From the NCBI GenBank assembly GCA_947000775.1, contig CAMQGK010000327.1:1178001-1242000 (forward strand): a stretch of DNA of 64,000 bases, written 5' to 3'. The DNA comes from Pterois miles. Taxonomy: Eukaryota; Chordata; Actinopteri; Perciformes; Scorpaenidae. Shown one piece after another: positions 30,910-64,000 of this stretch. The notes beneath the pieces were generated by a model. That model had not been told where the DNA came from, searched no databases, and saw only the letters and a program-made list of their open reading frames with translations. The position numbers and the translations under genes are program-made. Numbering within the stretch: the first letter of the stretch is position 1; each line of letters starts with the position of its first letter.

Positions 30910-32580
30910 GTCTTACATCTTGACTTTCAGACTGTTTCTCATTTTTTTGCCTGTGTTTTCCAACATCATGGTATTTTCTAAGGCTTAACACAATTTATCT
31001 AAATTCTATCAAAATCACAATATGGAGGCACAATATTTGTTAAAGGCAAAATATGTGTAAAAATACCATTTTAATTCAAATACTGACATGCTGCAGAGAT
31101 GTCGTGGCCTACACATTATATTCTACAGACTTAAAAAACATCTTTGTTTGCTACAAATCCAAACAAAAAAAATCATAATTTGAATGATCATTCCTTCTAA
31201 TATCGCAAATCATATTGCAATGGCAATATCAGTCAAAATAATTGCAATTAGATATACTTTTAAATAATCCAGCCATAATACTTACACTTTAAAATGTAAC
31301 TGCAATTACTGCTTCCCATATATCTACTATAAATACTGAACTTGTCCATTACAAAAATAAGATGCTTTGTATGCAACAACGTGTCCAGTGTGGTGACGTT
31401 TTGCACAAATAAACAGGCAATCTGATAAAGAGCATTGATAATTTGATGATACATAAATTACATAAAAGTTAATCCTGATAGAAATATCTAACTTTAATGC
31501 TTATAATACTTCAGCTAGTGGTAAAACTGGTTTAAAAGCATCATGTGAACAGATCTCTGGATGCAGAATGTGAAGTAGTGCCTGCTTATTAAAGGTCCTT
31601 TATGTACATTACATACAGAATAGCAGCTAAATGTTGGCACGACTTCAGTGCAACATAGATAAACAGATAAACAGACAAAAATAACAGAACTGTGGTTATG
31701 TTAATATGTGTAATTGTGAGTATATGAAGTAGATAAGAGCTGACACAAATACAGACTGAGATGTTCTCTCTTTTAAAATGTGGCAATGTAATCATATTAG
31801 AGTAGAATACTATGGAAATGTGATTTGGTGGCATATTTAACAGCACAATGTGTCACAAACTGGGTCAAAGTAAGTAACATGATCACTGAATGTGACAAAT
31901 ATTAGTCTCACTGTGCTGTATTTTAGTGATTATGATAGATGTTTTTAACCAGTTGTTATCTGTTAATTTAATGCCATTTTTGATTCAACATTTTTTTGTA
32001 ATAATATTCATAAGTTTATGTATTATTTTATTGTATTTTCAGTCAGTATTTTCTTTATTCTAACTCACAATTCACTTGTCATTTTGTCCTTGTGATACAT
32101 TATCATGCCATCAAACCAGCTGTACAGAAACTGTATTGAACTAAACTGAGAGAAAGAGAAATAATTTATACAGTATATACGTTTAAGTAGTTTTTTCTGA
32201 ATAGGAGAGCTTTCCCTGTAGTCTTTATTAGCGAAGGCCAGAGCCACTGGTCTGTGAGAGAAGCTCCACCTGGCACTGCATCTGGGGCCGGATCAAGGTC
32301 AGGATGCTGATTACAACCTGCACATAACATACTGTACTCTACTCAAACCACGTCAGTGCTACAACAGATCACTAAAATAACACACGGTTTCAAGGCACAT
32401 TTATGCAACATAACTGAGCAAAATCCTTAGACCAGAGTCCCATTAAAACTCTGAAGGCACTACATTTTGGAAGAATTTGATTAAGTGTGGCAATTAGCAA
32501 TTTTTTTCCCATCAGCACTATTTGAGGGTTTTGATTGGTCAGCAGCTCCAGGGGTGTGCTTCCACAGTTGGCATAGGTTC
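30910..32580. other. Intergenic between tryp-D and tryp-E
   Basis: AT-rich, no gene, repeat family or RNA recognised. Only short chance ORFs. Confidence 0.45.
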
Positions 32581-32588
32581 AAGCACTC

Positions 32589-32597
32589 AATAAAAAC
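32589..32597 (+). promoter_or_regulatory. TATA-like element of tryp-E
   Basis: AATAAAAAC, 52 bases before the ATG at 32649, in the same position and of the same weak type as in tryp-D. Confidence 0.5.
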
Positions 32598-32648
32598 CCG
32601 ACATGGGTCGAGGAAAATCGTTGCATCTCCACGTGGCATCAACCAATC

Positions 32649-34333
<1,685 letters not shown>

Positions 34334-34429
34334 ATCAGGTCCAATCACACCTCTGCTGCAGCGGTTTCTACACTGGAAAACCCTGTGTCAGTGAAACTCT
34401 ACCTGTTGTAATGGAGACTGCAATAAAAC

Positions 34430-35870
34430 ATGCGTAACATCAACAGTTTAAGTATGTGTTTTTAGTTTGTGTCTCATAACTCCACCTATATATATACACT
34501 CTATTCTCTAATATTCATCATATATATTCTCTTTGTCCCATATGCATATAGCTCTATGTACATGTATAGATGTATTTATAACTCCACCTACTAAATATTT
34601 TGCAATAACAATAAACTTGAATCTAATTTAGTTTCTGTCATTCTCTGTCCTCCTGATCTGCCTGGCAAATCCACATGATGAATGAAATTATGGAAATATT
34701 AACTCAATAAAAGTTGTGGTAAGTTTTATATATAGACCATTTCAGTTCATGTGAATGACATAAACTGGGAGAAAGTGAACGTGAACCCAAGTTGTTCCAT
34801 AGCAATGAAATTCTGCTGACACAGTCTAAAATTCATGGTGGCTGGTGACTGAAAAAACTGATGCAAAAAGGAGGAAAACCCACAGCAACATGTTATTTTA
34901 CACTATCTCTTCCTCTGTTCTTAATTAAACAAAATAACAGAACTCACATTCGGATAACAACAAAAGAGCCATGGGTATATCACACTAAACAAAAATATTA
35001 AAAAAATACATACTGTAAAGGCTTATTGAGAGTCTTAATATTTCTTAGTCAAATTAGAAATTGGTGGTTAGAAAAAAAAAAAACATCACATTTTCACATA
35101 ATAATGTGTTTACGGATGTGATCAATGACTAGATGTTTATGTCTTTTTAAATTTCTGCATGCAGTGATTGACAGGGTAATATTCATGAATAATTTTGAAG
35201 GACACTTCCTTAACCTCATTCACCATTAGTTATTTATGAGGACAAATCCAGACCTTCTTCCAATGGCCTATTTATCATTTACATGTCTGCAGGTGTTGCT
35301 GTAAAGAATTTTAATTGGAATTGATTAACCTCCTGGGACATGGTAGAAAAAAGGTTTTAATATTCATTTTATATTTTCCTTTACATAATTTAATTGGGAT
35401 GTGATAAACATATCAAATGGGATGTTTTTAGTAATAATGTTCATTTATTTTTTTATAAAGCCCCTTGTAGTGGTCACTTTTTTGCAGGAAAAAAAATGCA
35501 AGGCACAATTTGGTAATGATAACATCAAACTATTTCTTTTTAATTATTTCTCATTTGATGAAACAAATATAAAACCCATTTAAAACCTGCTCAACTGAAT
35601 GACTCGCTTCCACCTCATCTCCTGACATCTCTATGTCTGACTTCCTGAAGTATGGAAACGCTTGAAAATTAATAGAGGCAAGTCTCACAAAGGACAAAAA
35701 TGAATTGTCAGGTATTAGGAGGTTAAACATTGTTTGTTATTTTAAAGAAGAGAGAAAAATATACAAATTATACTGAGATTTAGTCATGGTTTATCTCATT
35801 CACATACTCAATTTAATATTTTAATCTCCTCTTCCTCCCTGGACCAGCCTGTCAGACACTTAAGTCCACA
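34430..35870. other. Intergenic right flank of the trypsin cluster
   Basis: AT-rich with no gene or named repeat. It contains no sign of further trypsin exons on either strand, so the cluster ends at tryp-E. Confidence 0.45.
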
Positions 35871-35982
35871 GGTCTATTGTACTGTAAATCGTATTATCAG
35901 TGGTGTTTTTTGGAGTGGCAAAAACTGAAAATGACACACTATTTCCACACAGTTTAACACAGGTGATAATCTGAGCAGGTAC

Positions 35983-36221
35983 CTGTTCTCCTCGGCGTCA
36001 CGTGACTGTTCCATTTCCTGTTTGTATGCGCTGTCAGTTTGGCTAACGTTAGCTGTGTTAGCTCTAGGGAGCAAACCGGCGTTCTTCTGCTTGCTTTCGT
36101 GGTTGGTAATCCTCTCAGAAAGATGTTTCAGATCCTGAAAGACTGTTCTTGACCAGGTGCCACCCCCTCCGAGTAAAGCTAACACATACTGGTGACACAA
36201 AAAAGCGCCATCTCTGGACAA
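35983..36221 (-). CDS. Possible first coding exon of an unidentified minus-strand gene
   Basis: An open frame from an ATG at 36221 encodes 79 residues plus two bases, ending at a donor GAACAG|GTACCT. It contains CHQYVLALLGGGGTWSRT and an acidic, polar second half (EMEQSRDAEEN). The exon lies in a locally GC-richer region next to the NRF-1-like site and is divergent from mrpl17. A possible second exon after tctgacag near 35848 would end after a few codons. No family recognised. It could also be a chance ORF in a promoter region. Confidence 0.35.
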
Positions 36222-36453
36222 GCTAGCAGCAAGCCTTGTCGTTTTTCTCGGAGAACCACTCCATGTTAAATCTGACTGTTTTAACCAGGGGTTTGATTTA
36301 TAGCAACGTACTGCGGTTGTTTGGAACTAAAGCGTTTAATCTACCGGTTTTCTTAAACTAACACGTCCTTAAACATTTGTGCGGTAACACCGTTAATTAG
36401 AAATCGCAGCTCCGCCAACTACGAGCCAATGACGAGAGACAGGAAGGCTCTGG

Positions 36454-36461
36454 GCATGCGC
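36454..36461. promoter_or_regulatory. NRF-1-like site between the divergent transcripts
   Basis: GCATGCGC in the context gggcatgcgcattg, close to the NRF-1 consensus, which is common in promoters of mitochondrial protein genes such as mrpl17. It lies 633 bases before the mrpl17 ATG. Confidence 0.4.
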
Positions 36462-37086
36462 ATTGTTGTTTTCCCACAGTCGGGCACTTGACATTACAGT
36501 AATTAAGATATTTAAAACTATTAACTATTATATCTAGCCACTTAATTAATTACACTTAATTATGATACCCTACATAACAGCGGCTACTGAGGCTATTTAA
36601 TGTTACGCACTGAACCAGAATTAAGTCATCAGTATAACTAATAATAATCAGCAAATAAGTCTGACTTGGAGTATACTACATGAAAAATTAAAATAATTGA
36701 TATTGAGCTTGATTTCCCTATTAACAGTTAAATTGTAAGCCCAATTTGTATATAATGACAATCAAAATAATGTTACGAAGATATACACCCAAATGTCCTC
36801 TGACACTTTGCTGTCTTGGTTTTCATCGTGTCTGGATGCAGTCATTTATAGCGGAACTGTCGATCCTCAGGTCCGTGACCAAGTCGGACATATTTGGCGA
36901 CGCACCACCAATGTCAAACGATGCAAACTTCGCACTGGTTTCGCTGACCTCGTTATTACATTGATTTAACTGCTATATAAAATAGATCGGGGACGGGTTT
37001 AAGAGATTATACACTTCCCGTTTATGTAATTTGTTTTTTTCTGTTTGTTTTGTCGCGGACTGGACGGGCGAATCTAACCGGACAAG

Positions 37087-38381
37087 ATGCGCCTCACGTT
37101 GCAAATGTTGATCTCCCATGGCCGGGTGGCCCGGAAGATGGGTCTAGGTCCGCAGTCTCGAATCAACATGCTGCGGAACATTTTGACAGGACTGGTCCGA
37201 CACGAGAGGATCGAAACCACGGCGGCCCGAGCGGATGAAGTCCGCTTCTACGCCGAAAAGGTAACGACGAGCTGATGTCGATGCTAGCTAGCTAGCTAGC
37301 TAACATAACTGTCAGTTAAGCTAATGTTACAGCATTTGACCACTTACATTTAGCCGAATGAAAACAGTATAAAAGTTACCTAAAATACATATTTCGACTC
37401 TAAATGTTGTCAGTGTGAAGCATCAATATCTCCCAAAAGGATATAAATGCTTAAAATATTAGAGTGAAAAAAGAAAGGTCAATAATAGAATAGAAATAAT
37501 AGCAAAACCATATTTTTTAAAAGTCCAGTTAAGTTTTAGGAGGTTTAGCCCAGAGTTGTGATTCCCTCTGCTTTTCCTTAGTTGCACCCGGACTAAATAT
37601 TGTACAGGGTGTGCACACAACTCCTTTTTGTATGTAATTAAGTGTGAACAGTTTAGGTATTAAAAAAATGTTTTCACTGTGCCAACCACTAGTGATTATA
37701 ATGAAAGGATGGGTGAATATTCCTGCAGAACCCCTGAGACCTCCTCCAGGATGCTTTAGGGTCCTTGGACCTAGTGCGACAAATACTGCACCGTCTGACA
37801 ACTTGATTTCACTCCGTTCAAATATGTTCGTCCCACAATGTCAAACTTTGTTGACATTATTTTTTACACAAAGATGGTGTAAAATGTAATATATTCTGAT
37901 TTCTTCCACACTCTGATGCTATGTTTGTTCTTGCCTCGTTTCTCCCAGCTGGTTGACTATGCCAAAAAGGGAGACACCGATGAGAAAGCGATGAAAATGG
38001 CCAGTTTCTGGCTGACGGTACGTGTCTGCAGCTCTATTCAACTTTGTTAAGATACAAGTTTTGTCACTCTGAATGTAAAACTTAGAAATCGTTGTTTAGT
38101 TTGAGTGTGTTTCGTCTTCTCTTCAGGAAAAGGATCTGGTCCCAAAGCTCTTCAAGGTCCTTGCTCCACGGTTCGAGACTCAGTCAAAAGGCTACACACG
38201 TATGGCACGCATCCCCAACAGACAAAACCTGGACAGAGCTAAGATGGCCGTCCTGGAGTACAAAGGCAACCCCTTCCCGCGTCTCTATCCTGTGAAAAAA
38301 GAGAATGAACTGACACTTATCAATCAGCTGCTCAAAGGCTACAGAGAGGAGAGGGCACAACAGTTATCTGCAAAAGCTTAA
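37087..38381 (+). CDS. mrpl17: Mitochondrial large ribosomal subunit protein bL17m
   Basis: Three exons, 37087-37260, 37949-38017 and 38127-38381, all phase 0, encode 165 residues. The bL17 fold signature is clear: [17 protein letters not shown], then [20 protein letters not shown] in exon 1, the short linker exon, and [30 protein letters not shown] and [17 protein letters not shown] in exon 3. It is a structural protein of the 39S mitoribosomal subunit. The start codon is the first in frame and gives the expected MRLT start. The length is near the human protein (about 175). AATAAA at 38579-38584. Expected to be a single-copy housekeeping gene. Confidence 0.97.
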
Positions 38382-38584
38382 TTAGAACCTTCCTGGTGTT
38401 CAATCAGTGATAGTGGTCGCTGGAGGATGATGGTTGGGTGCTGAAATGCTCCTGAAGAGTCACTTGCAGATGCTGCAGGTTGTGGCTTATAGACACTGAT
38501 TCTTATCTTCAAAAATCTTCAAAAGCTCCAGTGTCACCTGAAGCTAAGAACATTTCTGTTTATGACTGATTATGTATTAATAAA

Positions 38585-39081
38585 TGTTATTTCTTAACAG
38601 AAGTAAGAGATTTTCACTTCCTTTCTTAGAGGAAAAATGCTTTTGTGCTACACATTAAAGAGCTGCTTCAAGAATTTAGTACTATACTTCCAATAAAGAT
38701 GTTGATAAAACATTTTATGTAGACAAATATCTAAAAATATGAATACATCCACAGAGCATTTAGAAAGGTGCCAAATAAAAGAACTGGTATGGCTTTTCCT
38801 GAAAGAAATTATGACTGAATTAATCATATAAAAAATTAACATAACAAAATAAACATTTTGTTTATCTCTGTGGAAAATATCTGACATCTGGTTCCCACTT
38901 CTAACAAGGTTTGTGAGTCAAACAACGTTGGTATCATGGTATCACTGGGTTGTCAGTTAAGTGTGGAAAAAACAGGTAAATAGCTGAGATTGATAGTAAG
39001 TGCCTGGCAACAACTTGTGACGTAAATGCAATGGATCGGAGGAGGGAGGATGCTAGCACCTTTAAGTTTGGGAACCTGTGA

Positions 39082-39122
<41 letters not shown>

Positions 39123-41667
39123 GTTATATTATAAAATCAAAACACCTGAGAAGGGAGATCCTGACTTTTAGTCCATAGTATGGGTCAAGCTTCAAAAACA
39201 TTGGATCCTACGTTTCCCATAATGCAACTGGGTAGCATCTTTCATTAGAGCCCATCTGCTTCATTCAGAAAAAAATGAAATGAAACGTCAATGTACGTAG
39301 TGGAAAAAGGTCTACTATGCTGTACTATATTTTCATGTTTTTGTGACAACATAATGTTTTTTAAAAACAGAAGCACAAGTCAAAGACAGTATTTACAATT
39401 TGTTGGACTATAGTATTGGACTTCTGACTCCTGAACTGAATATCACAAATTGCTACTGAATAATGTAAGACATTTGGCAGCGATTAGCTTGAAAGCCATT
39501 AACAAATGTACACCGTTACTGGAAAACAAGCACAGATGGGCTCAGTTTGTTGTGACTCTGCACCTCAGCAGTTACAGGGCGGGATACTGGCAGGGGCTGT
39601 GAAATAATTAGGCTAGCCTACATCAGATTGCGACCAGCCTGGAGTCTGTCCCTGTGGTGTTTTACTTTAATAGTCTTGTAATGAGAACAGATTCTAAATA
39701 TGATTTACGGATATTACTCCTTTGGACACGTGCCCTTGTCCTAACTGGAACACAGACACCAGATAACACACACACCCAGACGAGCCCTCTAATAAAACCA
39801 TATTTTTTATTATTTTTGGCAAAAAGTGTATATGTACAGCGTATTTAGAATTGTCATTTGACACCATTAAAATGCATTTGAACAGTGCTTCAGTGATGTG
39901 CTCTTAACCAGATCGCTCTGAGTAGCCTAAAAGCTGTGCTGTTTTCTGTCATGCATACATAATCTCTTTGTCAAGTGTCTCAGTCCTTTAATTGTATGTC
40001 AGTAATATACACAAGGTCGAAGCAGTGACACAGTATCAGTCAGCCTGTCTGTTAGTCGAGTCATGGCAACCATAATAGGCAACAGCAGACAAAATGGCAG
40101 ACGTGCCAAATATAAACCGGACACAATCAGAATTAATGACTAGTACTCTAGCTCAAGTATCATTACACCTCTGACTACACTCTTACAGGTTACACACCAC
40201 AGTCCTAACATCCTACAGTACTCCATTACAATGAGATTGCCATTGATGTGGACTATAAGCTGAGTTCCACCATTTTTACAAATCAGAAATCAATGAATAC
40301 AGTCAAGATAAAACTGGTGTCCTTTCACTTTTTTTTTTTCTTTTTTTTTCTGAATTGCAGGAAAACTCAGCTTCAGCGACACTCTTACATGACCTATCAA
40401 CTCCAGCAATTCAATGTTAAATCACGTTGACTGAGCATGACACGTTCCCTAAAAATGTCCGGACAGTCAATGACATTTTTCAGACTGTATTTACAGGTGT
40501 ATGTATCTGGAATACTACTCGTAAGTGGTGTGAATACAGGTTTCAAAGCAGTCTTATAAGGTGACATCATCACGAATAAACAGACTAAGACCAGGAACAT
40601 TAAAGTGCTCCATGCAGGACAGACAAAATGTACAGTTGTGTTGCCATTTTCACAGTTCATCTACAAGGCTTTTTTTTGTTGTTGTCATAGCTGAATGTTA
40701 GGGGATATAAAAACTAGTAGTATTTGAACATAAAGCCAACAAATATTCATGTTTCAGGTACTAGACAGGGGTGAGGATGAAGTTACTAATGCATTAAAAA
40801 AAGGCTGCTCTTAAATCATGGATGTGTTGTAGTTGAAAGCCAAAGAACATTCGGTGTACTGTGGTACTCTAGTAACTTGAAAATCACCCCTGTCCTTGTG
40901 CTGTATTGCATCAATACATTCACCAACGTCTACATACACATAAATGACATTTTTGAGCAGGCATGTTCTGCACTCCAGTTTAAACCAACACAGTATATTG
41001 GTTTCATGTTCCAGACAGCGCAAGTTTTGGATTGGAATAACAATTAACAGAATTTATCCAGTCAAAAATATACTAAAGCCTATTGTATGTATTTACAAAG
41101 TATAGATTTCAATACACACAATAAGCGAAGATTGTATGGTCACGTGGAGTTACATATATCAGCTTTTTTGGACGGGAAATACGATACAAACATGCGTGTT
41201 TTACGAGTACCTAGAAGTGCCCACAGTAAACGCGACATTTTACATTTACACATCAGCATATCAATCCAGAATAACCAGCTGCAATGAAGGCATATAAGAA
41301 TATAAATTAACCCAACAAAGTCCATATAATATCTATGCTTTATCAAAATGTGTCAAACATAAAAAAGTCTTTTTTTTTTACATGACTTGGATAAATGTAA
41401 TGGCATGAGATTTTTTTCTGATGGTCACAGCACCAACTGGAATTTAATGATGTGGAAATAAAACTATATAGTGTGGTAGCTCTCTCCAGTTTTAGCTATT
41501 TACAAACTCCTTCAGACACACCATCAATGCCTCATGAATTTTTGAATTGAAGTATTTCAAGAATTTTGTTCATTTCCGCACCGTGCACAGCTATCATCCT
41601 ATTGCTCTGACTACATCCACTTTGTCATCTTTCTCCCTGTGTGCCTTTTACTGGTCAACATCAAATA
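38585..41667. other. Intergenic, or long 3' UTR of tmem145
   Basis: Contains an (AC)n microsatellite at 39081-39122. The first tmem145 poly(A) signals are AATAAA on the minus strand at 41668-41673 and 41679-41684. The stretch 39800-41660 is free of recognised repeats and could be a longer alternative 3' UTR of tmem145; this is inference only. Confidence 0.35.
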
Positions 41668-41923
41668 TTTATTGCTTCTTTATTCTTTAACAAGCTCAGC
41701 ACTCCTCCTATCTCACAGCCATTTCCCCTTCACTCCTCCATTCAGGTCGTTTCCATTCACAGGTGAAAAGAGATTCACTTTTCGGATTTCTCCTCTTCGT
41801 CCATCCAAGCCTTTTTTTCGCAGCGTCTTTGAACACCTTCATTTCCACTCTGCCTCTTTTCTTTACTTTGTAATGTCATTCTGTCCATTCCCTCCATGCC
41901 CCCCCCCCTCCCTCCGTCCTGTC

Positions 41924-64000
<22,077 letters not shown>

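Overview
The window is vertebrate nuclear DNA, most likely from a percomorph (spiny-rayed) teleost. The genes are intron-rich with GT/AG junctions. There are tRNA-headed SINEs, a fish-type Tc1 transposon with long IR/DR ends, a hAT-like non-autonomous family, long TG microsatellites, and single-copy vertebrate genes (mrpl17, tmem145). The species cannot be fixed from the sequence.

Layout. (1) 1-3.2 kb: the 3' exons of an unidentified plus-strand gene. (2) 3.9-34.4 kb: a cluster of six trypsin-family genes, each with a complete phase-consistent exon set, in the order tlp(-), tryp-A(+), tryp-B(-), tryp-C(-), tryp-D(+), tryp-E(+). tryp-B to tryp-E encode 242-residue trypsinogens split over six coding exons. 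tryp-A is a 247-residue trypsinogen with five coding exons. tlp is a 249-residue trypsinogen-like protease with six coding exons (a different one is split), a non-enteropeptidase activation site and Gly in place of the specificity-determining Asp189. A Tc1/mariner element with an intact transposase ORF sits between tryp-A and tryp-B. (3) 36-38.4 kb: a possible minus-strand first exon, an NRF-1-like site and the complete mrpl17 gene. (4) 41.9-64 kb: the 3' eleven exons of tmem145 on the minus strand, covering all seven membrane segments, running off the right edge.

Main point of interest. The tlp gene has the features reported for the trypsinogen-like progenitor of Antarctic notothenioid antifreeze glycoprotein (AFGP) genes: six exons, a GT repeat at the end of intron 1, and a 9-base intron 1/exon 2 junction that is one substitution from a Thr-Ala-Ala-coding element. 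The same junction in tryp-A spells Thr-Ala-Ala exactly. No Thr-Ala-Ala repeat gene was seen, so this looks like an unconverted or AFGP-free version of that locus. tmem145 lies near LIPE in human, and LIPE (hsl) is reported to flank the AFGP locus, which agrees with this placement.

The proteases are predicted secreted digestive zymogens of the exocrine pancreas, with trypsin specificity except for tlp, whose pocket resembles chymotrypsin. The cluster shows duplication of divergent gene pairs, patchwork gene conversion and repeated transposon insertion. mrpl17 (mitochondrial ribosome) and tmem145 (seven-helix membrane protein) are unrelated neighbours.
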